This document shows, in pieces, positions 27,608 through 39,234 of a DNA stretch of 64,000 nucleotides. The position numbers were made by a program, and so were the translations under genes. How positions within the stretch are numbered: position 1 is the first letter of the stretch; each line of letters opens with the position of its first letter. Source of the DNA: Shimia sp. Alg240-R146 (GTDB taxonomy: Bacteria; Pseudomonadota; Alphaproteobacteria; Rhodobacterales; Rhodobacteraceae); contig NZ_CAMZOK010000002.1 in NCBI RefSeq assembly GCF_947331465.1, positions 930,001-994,000 on the forward strand. Reading direction: 5' to 3'. The notes beneath the pieces were generated by a model, which was given only the letters and a program-made list of their open reading frames with translations, was not told the DNA's origin and did not search any database.

Positions 27608-29917
27608 GTGACCATATCGGATGGGCCCTCCGGGGCCGAGCCTCAAATGGCGACTCTATTTCAAAGGCGCGCTCTTCCTATTGGATTGGCCGCGCTGGCA
27701 CTTTTGGGTGTGTCGGCATTTGTGCCGCAGCCATTGTTGCAGATTTCGTTGATCGGCACGGCAGCCGTGATCATTCTGGGATTGCTTGTGTTGAGACTTC
27801 GCTACGCCAAACCTGCGGGCGGCACCTCTAGCAACTTGCCAATTGTCAAAGCTCTGGTTGATCAGGAAAAATCCGAGCAGATCCTGACGAATAGTGACGG
27901 CGTGATCCTGTATGCCAACATCGCAGCACAGGCACATCTAAAGCAGCGGGACAAAACTGTATCCGACGTGGCCAAACGGCGGGCTGTTGACGGCGAAGGT
28001 CTGGTCCAACGGCTTCTTGATTTGGCGGGCGACACCGGTCAGGGACAGGAAACTGTACCGCAACGTGATGGGTCTTTGTCGGTGCGTGTTTCTCGTTTGC
28101 CTGATGGGACAAACCACTGGATTTTTGAGACGTTTCATCCATCCGCAGAGCATTCGCAAGGAGCAAGCCCGCGTCTGCCGATGCTGACGGTTGGTAGATC
28201 CGGAACGATTCTGTTTATGAACGCCGCCGCGCGCAACCTGTTGGGCGAACGCAAAAAGACGTTGGGTGACGTGTTTGGTGATTGGTCGGGTATTCCCAGC
28301 GAGGCGACGATGGTGCTGACGGCCAAAGGCGAGCAGCAATGTCTGGTGGCGGAATTTGAAGCCACGGCAGGCCGCCGCGAAATATATTTGCTGCCGACAG
28401 AGGTGCCGGTGGTGCGCGAAGGGGCGGTTCTTTTTGACGAACTGCCGGTGGCGCTGCTGAAGGTGGACCGCGATGGTAAAGTGATCATGGCCAACCGCAC
28501 CGCGCGCGGGCTTTTGGACAGCCAACTCACGGATGACACTTTGCTGAGCGACCTGTTGGAAGGGCTTGGTCGATCCATCGCGGATTGGTTGGCGGAGGCC
28601 GCGTCTGGTCGTGGTGGTCATCATTCCGAATTCTTGCGTCTAAAAAGCGACGAGAAAGAAACCTTTGTGCAGGTGAGCCTGAACCGCGTGGTTGAGGGCG
28701 ACACAAGTTCGTTGATTGCTGTTCTTAGCGACGCCACCGAGTTGAAATCGCTTGAGGCGCAATTTGTTCAAAGCCAGAAGATGCAGGCCATCGGCCAACT
28801 TGCAGGTGGCGTGGCGCATGATTTCAATAACCTTTTGACTGCAATATCAGGACATTGCGACCTTTTGTTGCTGCGTCATGACCAAGGTGATCCTGACTTC
28901 GCCGACCTCATCCAGATCAACCAGAACGCCAACCGCGCGGCCGCGCTGGTGGGGCAACTGCTCGCTTTCTCACGCAAACAAAACCTGCGGCCCGAGATCG
29001 TGGATTTGCGCAATTCGCTGGCGGATCTGACACATCTGCTTAACCGATTGGTTGGCGAAAAAATCAGCCTTAGCCTGAGCAATGATCCTGTGTTGCCCGC
29101 CATTCGTGCGGACAAACGGCAATTGGAACAGGTGCTGATGAATCTTGTGGTAAACGCCCGAGATGCGATGCCAAGTGGTGGCGAAATCCGGGTTGTTACC
29201 GAAGGGCTGGATTTGATTGAGCCGATGGAGCGCGATCGGGTGGTTGTTCCGGTTGGAAAATACGTGTCCATCAGTGTCACGGACCAAGGCATGGGAATTC
29301 CACAAGACAAGCTGCAAAAGGTGTTTGAACCGTTCTACACGACCAAGAAAACCGGTGAAGGCACCGGGCTGGGGCTGTCCACTGCCTACGGCATCGTTAA
29401 ACAAACCGGCGGGTATATCTTTATTGACAGCACCGTCGGCGAGGGCACGCGATTTTCGTTGATGTTCCCGGCATATTTGGGTGAGGGCGAAGCCGCGCCC
29501 GTTGAGACCGTTCAGAGCGCAGCCATGGAGCCAAGCGTCAGTCACAGCGGCGTTGTGATGCTGGTCGAGGACGAGGCACCTGTTCGGTCGTTTGCGACAC
29601 GTGCGCTCAAAATGCGCGGGTTTACGGTTCTGGAGGCAAGTTCAGGCGAAGAAGCGCTTGAACTGTTGGAAAGTGACCACCCCAAAATCGATGTATTTGT
29701 CACGGATGTCATTATGCCCGGCATAGACGGCCCGACTTGGGTGCGCCAAGCGCGCGGCAGCTATCCTGATGTCCCGGTGATCTTTGTGTCGGGCTATGCC
29801 GAAGACAGTTTCAGCGACGATCAGGCGCGAATCACGCATTCCAGCTTCCTGCCGAAACCCTTTAGTCTTAGTGATCTGACGGAGGCTGTGTCGTCCAAAG
29901 TTAAGCTGACTAAGTAA
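27608..29917 (+). CDS. cckA: Hybrid sensor kinase CckA
   Basis: The protein has 769 residues. Two membrane helices lie near residues 22-38 and 44-64, then PAS-like segments (about 85-380), a dimerisation domain with phospho-acceptor His404 in GGVAHDFNNLLTAISGH, and a GHKL ATPase domain (NLVVNARDAM; DQGMGIP; GTGLGLSTAYGIVKQ). A C-terminal receiver carries Asp700 (FVTDVIMPG). This order and the HDFNNLLTAI box are those of CckA, which phosphorylates CtrA through ChpT to control motility, cell division and gene-transfer-agent programmes in Rhodobacterales. The start is a GTG at 27608; an ATG at 27647 is possible but has no ribosome site. Confidence 0.92.
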   Translation: MTISDGPSGAEPQMATLFQRRALPIGLAALALLGVSAFVPQPLLQISLIGTAAVIILGLLVLRLRYAKPAGGTSSNLPIVKALVDQEKSEQILTNSDGVILYANIAAQAHLKQRDKTVSDVAKRRAVDGEGLVQRLLDLAGDTGQGQETVPQRDGSLSVRVSRLPDGTNHWIFETFHPSAEHSQGASPRLPMLTVGRSGTILFMNAAARNLLGERKKTLGDVFGDWSGIPSEATMVLTAKGEQQCLVAEFEATAGRREIYLLPTEVPVVREGAVLFDELPVALLKVDRDGKVIMANRTARGLLDSQLTDDTLLSDLLEGLGRSIADWLAEAASGRGGHHSEFLRLKSDEKETFVQVSLNRVVEGDTSSLIAVLSDATELKSLEAQFVQSQKMQAIGQLAGGVAHDFNNLLTAISGHCDLLLLRHDQGDPDFADLIQINQNANRAAALVGQLLAFSRKQNLRPEIVDLRNSLADLTHLLNRLVGEKISLSLSNDPVLPAIRADKRQLEQVLMNLVVNARDAMPSGGEIRVVTEGLDLIEPMERDRVVVPVGKYVSISVTDQGMGIPQDKLQKVFEPFYTTKKTGEGTGLGLSTAYGIVKQTGGYIFIDSTVGEGTRFSLMFPAYLGEGEAAPVETVQSAAMEPSVSHSGVVMLVEDEAPVRSFATRALKMRGFTVLEASSGEEALELLESDHPKIDVFVTDVIMPGIDGPTWVRQARGSYPDVPVIFVSGYAEDSFSDDQARITHSSFLPKPFSLSDLTEAVSSKVKLTK

Positions 29918-30509
29918 GGCTTTCGTAGAGCTCAAATTCTTCGGCGCATTTGCGCAGCAGTTTGGTGCGGGTGTCCGGCGATAGGGACAAAGGCATGTCG
30001 GGTGAGCTGTTGCGACGCGGCAGCTCGATTTTGAGGTCCAGTCGCGTTTCTAGGAAATTCAATAGCTTAGGCTGATCTTCGTAGCGAAACAGGTGGTCAA
30101 CCTTGAGGCCGTTTTTGCGGGGTTCCAAAAAGCGGGCCTGACTGCCGACATTGGCAAAAGACGCCTTACGCTCACCCTTCATGTATTCCTGAACGAAGTC
30201 TTCAAAGCTGACATCCGCAGTGGAGTTTGGAAGCCCGCGCAGGTCGTCACGGCGGCGATAGCGATACCAACTGGCAAGCCAGCTTACAGGTTCGCGCATG
30301 ACCGCCATCGTTTCCATGTCATCCGTCTTGCAAGCACGTTCAAACATGGGTCGGAAGAAGCGGTTGTAGCGATACAGTGGCGCGTGTTTAAGCTCGGGCG
30401 GATGAGAGATCACCATGTCCGCATATGGGCTGAGCGTCTCTTCTATGGCTGTGGTGCCGGTTTTTGGGACCGACAGGAACACAAGTTTTTTGTTCCAGAA
30501 AACAAGCAT
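29910..30509 (-). CDS. Sulfotransferase-family protein
   Basis: The protein has 199 residues. The N-terminal strand-loop LVFLSVPKTGTTAIEETL is the PAPS 5'-phosphosulfate loop, and the 3'-phosphate region is MAVMREPVSWLASWYRYR near residues 68-85. The remainder (FEDFVQEYM, FRYEDQPKLLNFLE) matches short sulfotransferases of marine alphaproteobacteria, which modify surface polysaccharides or other small acceptors. The acceptor is unknown. The final 8 bases overlap the end of the convergent cckA gene. It reads away from recA across a 207-base promoter gap. Confidence 0.85.
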   Translation of the reverse strand: MLVFWNKKLVFLSVPKTGTTAIEETLSPYADMVISHPPELKHAPLYRYNRFFRPMFERACKTDDMETMAVMREPVSWLASWYRYRRRDDLRGLPNSTADVSFEDFVQEYMKGERKASFANVGSQARFLEPRKNGLKVDHLFRYEDQPKLLNFLETRLDLKIELPRRNSSPDMPLSLSPDTRTKLLRKCAEEFELYESLT

Positions 30510-30622
30510 CTACTGCGCCTCGGGTGGGAGTCTGTGGGTGTTTCGTTCACTTTGTTTGGGTTTTGTAAACTACTCCTTAACCGTTGTGCGAAAAATTTGT
30601 GTTTATAGATTTTGATTGATTT

Positions 30623-30637
30623 GTTCTCCTTTTGATC
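30623..30637. promoter_or_regulatory. LexA (SOS) box of recA
   Basis: GTTC-TCCTTTT-GATC lies 80 bases before the recA start. It matches the GTTC-N7-GATC element known to control recA in Rhodobacter sphaeroides, a variant of the alphaproteobacterial GTTC-N7-GTTC box. Confidence 0.75.
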
Positions 30638-30716
30638 TCATAAGAGTTTAGAACAAGAGGTGAACGCAGGCAGTGATTGCCGCTTAGGCGCGGGTATGGA
30701 ATAAGGAGCCAGACAT

Positions 30717-31784
30717 ATGGCAACGGCAGATCTTTTGACAATGAGCAGCAAGAAATCCAACGACAAGCAAAAGGCGCTGGACAGCGCTTTGGCGCAGATC
30801 GAACGTCAGTTCGGCAAAGGCTCCATCATGAAGCTGGGCGCGGACAATCCCGCGCAAGAAATTGAATCGACTTCGACCGGCTCTCTGAGCCTGGACATTG
30901 CTCTGGGAATCGGTGGTTTGCCCAAAGGGCGGGTTGTCGAGATTTACGGGCCGGAAAGCTCGGGCAAGACGACTCTGACGCTGCACTGCATCGCGGAAGA
31001 GCAGAAAAAGGGCGGCGTTTGTGCGTTTGTTGACGCGGAACACGCGCTGGATCCGCAGTATGCCAAAAAGCTGGGCGTGAACCTTGACGAGTTGCTGATC
31101 TCGCAGCCCGACACAGGTGAGCAGGCTCTGGAGATTGTTGATACGCTGGTACGGTCCGGTGCGGTGAACATGGTTGTTGTCGACTCGGTTGCGGCGCTGA
31201 CGCCAAAATCCGAGCTTGAAGGCGACATGGGCGACAGCAGCGTTGGTGTGCATGCCCGCCTGATGAGCCAAGCGATGCGCAAGCTGACCGGCACGATTGC
31301 GCGGTCCAATTGCATGGTGATCTTCATCAACCAGATCAGGATGAAAATCGGCGTTATGTTTGGCTCTCCTGAGACCACAACCGGTGGCAACGCGCTGAAG
31401 TTTTACAGCTCTGTGCGTTTGGACATTCGCCGCATTGGCGCGGTCAAGGATCGTGATGAAATTGTTGGCAACGCGACCCGCGTCAAAGTTGTGAAAAACA
31501 AAGTTGCGCCGCCATTCAAACAGGTTGAATTCGACATCATGTATGGCGAAGGTATTTCCAAGACCGGCGAGCTTTTGGACCTTGGCGTCAAAGCGGGCGT
31601 GGTTGAAAAATCCGGCAGCTGGTTCTCTTATGGAGACGAGCGGATCGGGCAGGGGCGTGAGAACGCCAAGACCTTCCTGAAGGAAAACACCCGTGTCGCT
31701 TATGAGATCGAAGACAAGATCCGCGCGGCACACGGGTTGGATTTTGAAATGCCACCTGGCGATGAAGACCTGGTCGAAGATTGA
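30717..31784 (+). CDS. recA: Recombinase RecA
   Basis: This 355-residue strand-exchange protein is also co-protease for LexA cleavage. AAGGAG lies 9 bases ahead of the ATG. The N-terminal polymerisation helix ([20 protein letters not shown]), Walker [10 protein letters not shown] near residues 79-87, Walker [11 protein letters not shown], loop L1 around [10 protein letters not shown] and loop L2 [20 protein letters not shown] are all intact. The acidic C-terminus (GDEDLVED) matches other alphaproteobacteria. Its stop overlaps a possible TTG start of the MOSC gene. Regulation by DNA damage is expected from the box upstream. Confidence 0.99.
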   Translation: MATADLLTMSSKKSNDKQKALDSALAQIERQFGKGSIMKLGADNPAQEIESTSTGSLSLDIALGIGGLPKGRVVEIYGPESSGKTTLTLHCIAEEQKKGGVCAFVDAEHALDPQYAKKLGVNLDELLISQPDTGEQALEIVDTLVRSGAVNMVVVDSVAALTPKSELEGDMGDSSVGVHARLMSQAMRKLTGTIARSNCMVIFINQIRMKIGVMFGSPETTTGGNALKFYSSVRLDIRRIGAVKDRDEIVGNATRVKVVKNKVAPPFKQVEFDIMYGEGISKTGELLDLGVKAGVVEKSGSWFSYGDERIGQGRENAKTFLKENTRVAYEIEDKIRAAHGLDFEMPPGDEDLVED

Positions 31785-32332
31785 CCCCGTCTTTAGAAAC
31801 TCTGACTGAGGCTTTGTCTCATGTGTTGGCCGCCCCCAAAGACGGGGCGGCCATTTCGCATTTGTGCCTGAGACCGGGTCGCAATGCGCGGCGGTTTGTG
31901 GATGAAATTACACTGACAAGTGCCGAGGGCATCCCCGGCGAACGCTGGGCCACTCAGCCGTGGATGCGGCTTGAAAACGGGACGCCACATCCGGGCATTC
32001 AGGTCTGCGTCATTCCAAAGCGCATTCTGGATCTGGTGTGGACGCCGAACGGAGAGGCAATGCATCCCGGGGATACCTTTGCTGCCGATATAGATCCGTC
32101 CGAAGAAAACCTTCCGGAGGGACAATTGCTTTCGGTCGGCACTGCGGTTTTACGGGTGTCTGAGGTTTTCAACGACGGCTGCGTCAAATGGAAAGCCCGT
32201 TATGGCGCTCAAGTGTATCACTGGGTGCGCGATCCGGCACATCGGACCTATCGTTTGCGGGGCTTTTTATGCTCGGTTGTGCAGGATGGCCAAATCCGGA
32301 CAGGTGATGTTTTGCGCAAAGTCGAAGGCTAG
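31781..32332 (+). CDS. MOSC-domain protein
   Basis: The protein has 183 residues if it starts at the TTG at 31781, which overlaps the recA stop (TTGA). The next in-frame GTG is 14 codons on, and the first ATG (residue 62) is too far in. MOSC features are the [15 protein letters not shown] stretch, GIPGERWA, an [30 protein letters not shown] core with the conserved cysteine, and [19 protein letters not shown] domains bind molybdenum cofactor or transfer sulfur to metal centres; the partner here is unknown. The link with recA is probably transcriptional only. Confidence 0.78.
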   Translation: MTPSLETLTEALSHVLAAPKDGAAISHLCLRPGRNARRFVDEITLTSAEGIPGERWATQPWMRLENGTPHPGIQVCVIPKRILDLVWTPNGEAMHPGDTFAADIDPSEENLPEGQLLSVGTAVLRVSEVFNDGCVKWKARYGAQVYHWVRDPAHRTYRLRGFLCSVVQDGQIRTGDVLRKVEG

Positions 32333-32427
32333 TTAGCTACCGGGTTTTTCCAATGCCATGTGGACAGGCCTGCGCTCTGGTTATAAACCCTCTTCGATAC
32401 AGCAAACCATGCTAAGAGAGCCCCTTG

Positions 32428-35100
32428 ATGCCAAGTCTGAACGACATCCGGTCGACCTTCCTGAATTACTTCGCCAAGCAGGGCCACGAAATCGTGGACA
32501 GCAGCCCATTGGTGCCGCGCAACGACCCGACGCTGATGTTCGTCAACTCGGGCATGGTGCAGTTTAAAAACCTCTTCACAGGTGTTGAGAAGCGCGACTA
32601 TCAGCGGGCCACGACTGCGCAAAAATGTGTGCGCGCCGGCGGTAAACACAACGATCTGGACAACGTCGGGTATACCGCGCGCCATCACACGTTTTTCGAG
32701 ATGCTCGGCAACTTCTCCTTTGGCAACTACTTCAAGGAAGACGCGATCCGTTTTGCGTGGGAGTTGATCACCGAGGAATTCCAGATCCCGAAGGAAAAGC
32801 TCTACACGACGGTCTATCACACCGACGACGAGGCTTATAACATCTGGAAGAAAATGGGTGTGCCGGAGGATCGGATTATCCGCATCGCCACCTCTGACAA
32901 CTTCTGGCAAATGGGTCCGACGGGTCCGTGCGGTCCTTGCACCGAGATTTTCTATGACCACGGTGAGCATATCTGGGGTGGCCCTCCGGGCTCGCCTGAA
33001 GAAGATGGTGATCGGTTTATCGAAATCTGGAACGTTGTTTTCATGCAAAACGAGCAGTTTGAAGACGGCTCGATGAAGGCGCTCGACATGCAGTCGATCG
33101 ACACCGGCATGGGGCTGGAGCGGATTGGTGCTTTGCTGCAGGGCAGCCACGACAACTATGACACCGATCTGTTCAAGGCGTTGATCGAAGCCTCTGCCCA
33201 TGCGACGTCAACCGATCCCTATGGGGATCAAAACGTACACCACCGCGTAATCGCCGACCACCTTCGGTCAACCTCGTTCCTGATGGCCGATGGCGTGATG
33301 CCGTCCAATGATGGGCGTGGCTACGTGTTGCGCCGCATCATGCGTCGCGCCATGCGCCATGCGCATCTGTTGGGTGCCAAGGATCCGGTCATGCATCAGC
33401 TGGTGCCGTCGCTGGTTCAGCAAATGGGGCAGGCCTATCCAGAGCTGGGACAGGCGCAGGCGTTGATTGAAGAAACGCTCAACCAGGAAGAAGTGAAGTT
33501 CAAGCAGACGCTGGATCGTGGCCTCAAACTTTTGGATGACGAGCTCGGCGGTCTGGATGACGGCGCACCGTTGCCCGGCGCGGCCGCGTTCAAACTCTAT
33601 GACACCTTCGGGTTCCCACTTGACCTGACGCAGGACGCGTTGCGCGAGAAGGGTCGCGAAGTCGACACCGATGGGTTTGATGCGGCAATGGCCGAGCAAA
33701 AGGCCAAGGCCCGTGCCGCCCACGTAGGATCCGGTGATGCAGCCGAAGCCGCGCTGTGGTTTGATATCGCCGAAGATGGCGGGACAACCGAGTTTCTCGG
33801 CTATGATACCGAGACCGCCGAAGGGCAGGTTTTGGCGCTGGTTAAAGACGGCAATCTGGTCGAGAGCCTTGAAGAAGGCGCTGAGGGCTGGGTTGTTGTG
33901 AACCAGACGCCGTTTTATGCGGAAAGCGGCGGTCAGGTTGCAGACCACGGGATTATCTCGCGGCTTGAAAACCGTGGCGACGTGTCAAACGTGTCCGATG
34001 TCCACAAATTTGCCGACGGCAAGGTGTTTGCTCACAAAGTAATGGTCGGCACCGGCACCATCACCAAAGGCGACGCTGTTGCGTTGGATGTGGATCATGA
34101 GCGCCGCAAGGCAATCCGCGCCAACCACTCGGCGACGCACCTGTTGCACGAGGCGTTGCGCGACGCATTGGGCGATCACGTGGCCCAGCGTGGGTCCCTG
34201 AATGCCGATGACCGTCTGCGTTTTGACTTCAGCCACAACAAGGCGTTGAGCGCAGACGAAATCGCCCGCGTCGCGCTCGATGTGAATGCCTATATTCGTC
34301 AGAACACCGCTGTGGAAACCCGCATCATGACGCCGGATGATGCGCGCGACATCGGGGCTCAGGCTTTGTTTGGCGAAAAATATGGCGACGAAGTGCGGGT
34401 TGTGTCGATGGGGCGCGCCAACACGGGCAAAGGTCAGAACGGCGACACCTATTCGATCGAATTGTGCGGTGGCACACATGTGCGACAGACAGGCGACATA
34501 GGTGTGTTCGTCCTGTTGGGCGACAGTGCGTCTTCGGCTGGCGTGCGCCGGATCGAGGCCCTGACCGGTGAAGCGGCGTTCACGTATATCGAGGCGGAAG
34601 CCAAGCGTGCGGCCGAAGTGGCAACGGCGCTCAAGGCGCAGCCGGCCGATATTGTGGACCGTGTCAAAGCCCTGCTGGAGGAGCGCAAAGCGCTTCAAAA
34701 CGAAGTTGCCACGCTGCGACGCGAACTGGCGATGGCCGGTGGTGCAGGGCAGGGCGGCGGGCCGGAAGCCAAAGAAATCAACGGCGTAAAGTTCTTTGCG
34801 CAGGTTTTGTCGGGCGTCTCCGGCAAGGACCTGCCACCGTTTATGGATGAGCATAAAGCCCGACTTGAAAGCGGGGCGGTTCTATTGATTGCCGATACTG
34901 GCGACAAGGTGGCTGTGGCCGCGGGCGTGACCGATGACCTTAAGGGCGAGCTTTCCGCCGTCGATCTGGTGCGGGCTGCGGTTGAAGCGCTTGGCGGTAA
35001 GGGTGGCGGTGGCCGTCCGGATATGGCTCAGGGTGGCGCGAAAGACGCGAGCAATGCCGACGCTGCGATTGCCGCGGCCGAAGCGGTTTTGGGAGGATAA
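32428..35100 (+). CDS. alaS: Alanyl-tRNA synthetase
   Basis: This 890-residue class II synthetase starts at [15 protein letters not shown], the usual AlaRS opening; a TTG immediately upstream is discounted. Motif 1 region and [14 protein letters not shown], motif 2 ([22 protein letters not shown]) and motif 3 ([11 protein letters not shown]) are in order. The editing domain carries [11 protein letters not shown] and [13 protein letters not shown], the zinc-ligand His and Cys set that clears mis-charged Ser- and Gly-tRNA. The C-terminal C-Ala domain ends in a Gly-rich stretch before GG. The DUF1330 gene follows 3 bases after the stop. Confidence 0.99.
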   Translation: MPSLNDIRSTFLNYFAKQGHEIVDSSPLVPRNDPTLMFVNSGMVQFKNLFTGVEKRDYQRATTAQKCVRAGGKHNDLDNVGYTARHHTFFEMLGNFSFGNYFKEDAIRFAWELITEEFQIPKEKLYTTVYHTDDEAYNIWKKMGVPEDRIIRIATSDNFWQMGPTGPCGPCTEIFYDHGEHIWGGPPGSPEEDGDRFIEIWNVVFMQNEQFEDGSMKALDMQSIDTGMGLERIGALLQGSHDNYDTDLFKALIEASAHATSTDPYGDQNVHHRVIADHLRSTSFLMADGVMPSNDGRGYVLRRIMRRAMRHAHLLGAKDPVMHQLVPSLVQQMGQAYPELGQAQALIEETLNQEEVKFKQTLDRGLKLLDDELGGLDDGAPLPGAAAFKLYDTFGFPLDLTQDALREKGREVDTDGFDAAMAEQKAKARAAHVGSGDAAEAALWFDIAEDGGTTEFLGYDTETAEGQVLALVKDGNLVESLEEGAEGWVVVNQTPFYAESGGQVADHGIISRLENRGDVSNVSDVHKFADGKVFAHKVMVGTGTITKGDAVALDVDHERRKAIRANHSATHLLHEALRDALGDHVAQRGSLNADDRLRFDFSHNKALSADEIARVALDVNAYIRQNTAVETRIMTPDDARDIGAQALFGEKYGDEVRVVSMGRANTGKGQNGDTYSIELCGGTHVRQTGDIGVFVLLGDSASSAGVRRIEALTGEAAFTYIEAEAKRAAEVATALKAQPADIVDRVKALLEERKALQNEVATLRRELAMAGGAGQGGGPEAKEINGVKFFAQVLSGVSGKDLPPFMDEHKARLESGAVLLIADTGDKVAVAAGVTDDLKGELSAVDLVRAAVEALGGKGGGGRPDMAQGGAKDASNADAAIAAAEAVLGG

Positions 35101-35103
35101 GAG

Positions 35104-35391
35104 ATGGGTGCACTTTGGATTGCGCATGTGACGGTTACGGATGCAGACGCATACGGAAAATACGCTGAGCTTGCCGGCCCGGCGATTGCCAAGCACGGCG
35201 GCGAATTCGTCGCGCGTGGCGGCCGGTTCGTGCAACTTGAGGGCAAAGAGCGTCCACGCAATGTTGTGGCCAAATTCCCAAGCGTCGATGCCGCTGTGGA
35301 TTGTTACCACAGCCCGGAATACCAAGAGGCGCTGAGCCATGCACGCGGTGCGAGTGAGCGTGAATTGATGGTGGTGGAAACCACCGAATAA
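35104..35391 (+). CDS. DUF1330 family protein
   Basis: This small ferredoxin-like-fold protein of 95 residues starts 3 bases after alaS. The family pattern is visible: an N-terminal strand WIAHVTVTDADAYGKYAELAGPAI, GGEFVARGGRFVQLEG, PRNVVAKFPSVDAAVDCYHSPEYQEAL, and a final RELMVVE strand. The SPEYQ motif corresponds to the dimer or ligand edge in solved DUF1330 and related Dabb-type folds. No reaction is known. Close spacing makes it part of the alaS transcript, together with the amidotransferase gene 22 bases downstream. Confidence 0.9.
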   Translation: MGALWIAHVTVTDADAYGKYAELAGPAIAKHGGEFVARGGRFVQLEGKERPRNVVAKFPSVDAAVDCYHSPEYQEALSHARGASERELMVVETTE

Positions 35392-35413
35392 ATCAAAGAA
35401 GGAGATCGGCCGG

Positions 35414-36193
35414 ATGTGTCGTTGGGCCGCCTACATCGGGCAACCATGTTACATTGAAGATGTCGTCACCCGGCCAGATCACTCTCTGATCCAGCAATCC
35501 ATTCAAGCGACCGAATGTAAAACCCAGACCAACGGTGATGGTGTTGGTCTGGCTTGGTATGGTGAGCGGCCCGAGCCGGGCTTGTATCGCGATATTTTGC
35601 CTGCCTGGTCTGATCCGAACCTGCGCTCTTTGACGGCGCAGGTGAAATCAGGCCTGTTTCTGGCGCATGTGCGGGCCTCAACCGGCACCGCCACCAGCCG
35701 CAACAATTGCCACCCGTTTGCGGTTCGAAACTGGTCGTTCATGCATAATGGGCAAATCGGCGGGTTTGACGGGTTCCGCCGTCACGCCGACATGCTGATC
35801 CCCGATGCGCTTTATGGTGAACGCAAGGGCGCCACAGACAGCGAGGTTCTGTTCCTTTTGGGGCTGACCGAGGGTCTGGATGACAACCCCAAAGAAGCGA
35901 TGGAAATTGCGGTGGGAATCCTGCAGCGCATGAGCCGTGATCGGGGCACGACGCCGCATATGCGCCTGGCGGCGGCCTTTTCCGATGGCGAGGCACTTTA
36001 TGCGATCCGCTATACCTCTGACCGGCTCGCACCAACGGTGTATCACCGCAAGAGCGACAGCCGCGACGGCCGTGCTGTTGTGAGCGAGCCGCTGGTGCAG
36101 GCAGAACACGGCTGGGAAGAAGTGCCGCCGGGATCGTTTTGCACCTTTCGCGGCAAGGATGTCACCATCGAGCCGTTCAGACCGCTTGTATAA
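35414..36193 (+). CDS. Class II glutamine amidotransferase (YafJ-like)
   Basis: The protein has 259 residues. The N-terminal nucleophile is Cys2 (MCRWAAYIG), exposed after Met removal, and the Ntn glutaminase core continues with NGDGVGLAWYG, HVRASTGTATSRNNCHPF and SFMHNGQIGGFDGFRR. There is no attached synthetase domain, so it belongs to the YafJ/EgtC-like stand-alone group that hydrolyses glutamine or a gamma-glutamyl compound. No ergothioneine genes are near, which argues against EgtC. GAAGGAG precedes the start. It ends the alaS operon at a strong terminator. Confidence 0.9.
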   Translation: MCRWAAYIGQPCYIEDVVTRPDHSLIQQSIQATECKTQTNGDGVGLAWYGERPEPGLYRDILPAWSDPNLRSLTAQVKSGLFLAHVRASTGTATSRNNCHPFAVRNWSFMHNGQIGGFDGFRRHADMLIPDALYGERKGATDSEVLFLLGLTEGLDDNPKEAMEIAVGILQRMSRDRGTTPHMRLAAAFSDGEALYAIRYTSDRLAPTVYHRKSDSRDGRAVVSEPLVQAEHGWEEVPPGSFCTFRGKDVTIEPFRPLV

Positions 36194-36195
36194 GA

Positions 36196-36230
36196 AAAGG
36201 CCGGAGCAGATGCTCCGGCCTTTGTTTTTT
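36196..36230. terminator. Strong bidirectional terminator
   Basis: A 12-13 bp stem, AAAGGCCGGAGCA/TGCTCCGGCCTTT, is followed by TTTGTTTTTT on the plus strand and a TTTTCTT run on the minus strand. It ends both the alaS operon and the convergent typA gene. Confidence 0.9.
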
Positions 36231-36247
36231 GGCATTATCCAAACTGC

Positions 36248-38068
<1,821 letters not shown>

Positions 38069-38138
38069 GAATCCGGCCTTTTCCTGTTCGCGCCCGCCCT
38101 AACGCGGGGCGCGGCAAAAGGCCAGACCCATTGTGTGA

Positions 38139-38474
38139 TTAGTGGACTGCAGTGTTGGAAAACAGGTGGATTACCAGGATTCCAAGCACAATCATGCCCA
38201 TTCCCAGAAGTGCCGGCCAATCCAGTTTCTGGCCAAAAACCAAGAATCCAATAACAGCGATCAAGACAATGCCCAGACCCGACCAGATTGCATAGGTGAT
38301 GCCGACCGGCAAATACCGAAGTGTCAGCGCCATGAGATAAAACGCTGCGGCGTAGCTGATGACCACGATCACAGACGGCACAAGTTTGGAAAACTGGTTG
38401 CTTGCCTGAAGAGCAGTGGTTCCGATGGTTTCAAAAACCACGGCGATCATCAAGAACATATAGGCCTTGGGCAT
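38139..38474 (-). CDS. Small multidrug resistance (SMR) transporter
   Basis: This four-helix membrane protein of 111 residues starts at MPKAYMFLMIAVVFETIGTT. The invariant membrane glutamate of the family is Glu15. The loop SNQFSKLVPS, the YAAAFYLMALTLRYLPVGITYAIWSG signature in helices 2-3, and FGQKLDW before helix 4 are characteristic. Family members exchange protons for quaternary ammonium compounds, guanidinium or polyamines; the substrate here cannot be told from the sequence. Paired SMR genes usually form heterodimers, but this copy is alone and is likely a homodimer. Confidence 0.92.
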   Translation of the reverse strand: MPKAYMFLMIAVVFETIGTTALQASNQFSKLVPSVIVVISYAAAFYLMALTLRYLPVGITYAIWSGLGIVLIAVIGFLVFGQKLDWPALLGMGMIVLGILVIHLFSNTAVH

Positions 38475-38499
38475 ATTTCACCTGTCACAGAAAGGGCGT

Positions 38500-39129
38500 T
38501 TAGCGAGCGATGTAGCGGTCGCGTCGGTGGTTGGTTGCAATCATAATATTGACGATTGCCGCGCCCAGAAGGGAGTAAATGACCGCGTTGATGGGGAAAA
38601 ACGACACCGATAAAGCAAATACCAGAACATCAAATCCAAGTTGCACCCAACCGGCCTTGATCCCGTAAGAATCCTGAAGCCACACGGCGACAATGCCAAC
38701 TCCGCCAAGAGTGGCATTGTGTCGAAAAAGAACGATCAGACCGGCCCCCGCCGTTACCCCTGCAGCAAGCGCGGCGAATACCACGTGCAAGTCGGCAAAG
38801 GTCATGACTTTGGGCAGCAGAAAGCTCCAGCCTGTCAGCATACCGACGGCAGCAAAGGTTTTTAGCGTGAATATGAGGCCCATGCGGACAAGAGCAATCA
38901 CATAAAAAGGCAGGTTCAACAGAAAGAACAAAGCGCCGAACGACATGCCCAGAGCTTTGGCGCCCACCAGAGACAGACCTGCGATTTGGCCGGTAAAGAG
39001 ATCGGCCGCTTGCAGGAACTGAATGGATATTGCGACAAGCAGTGTGCCCACAAGCAACCCCTGCACATCATCAAAAATGCTGTGCTGTTCGGCGGTTGGG
39101 GATTCAAGAAAGCTTACCATGGCCGGCAT
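38500..39129 (-). CDS. YitT family (DUF161) membrane protein
   Basis: The protein has about 209 residues starting at MPAMVSFLESP (39129); an ATG three codons later is equally possible, and neither has a clear ribosome site. Five to six hydrophobic helices are visible, with family motifs FTGQIAGLSLVGAKALG near the second helix, FALLFFLLNLPFY-like residues, and the conserved FRHNATLGGVGIVAVWLQD loop between later helices. It lacks the C-terminal DUF2179 domain found in many YitT proteins. Function is unknown. It lies 25 bases upstream of the SMR gene on the same strand and may share its transcript. Confidence 0.83.
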   Translation of the reverse strand: MPAMVSFLESPTAEQHSIFDDVQGLLVGTLLVAISIQFLQAADLFTGQIAGLSLVGAKALGMSFGALFFLLNLPFYVIALVRMGLIFTLKTFAAVGMLTGWSFLLPKVMTFADLHVVFAALAAGVTAGAGLIVLFRHNATLGGVGIVAVWLQDSYGIKAGWVQLGFDVLVFALSVSFFPINAVIYSLLGAAIVNIMIATNHRRDRYIAR

Positions 39130-39185
39130 TTGACCCGAGAATGCGGGTCTGTCCACAGCCCGGCGCGCATGGCCGATATGCAAAA

Positions 39186-39209
39186 GGGGCAAGACGGATG
39201 TCTTGCCCC
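39186..39209 (-). terminator. Intrinsic terminator of icd
   Basis: A 10-bp perfect stem, GGGGCAAGAC/GTCTTGCCCC, with a 4-base loop lies 25 bases past the icd stop and is followed on the minus strand by TTTTG. Confidence 0.75.
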
Positions 39210-39234
39210 CAGGTGTGTTTCGCGGTCAGACGGA

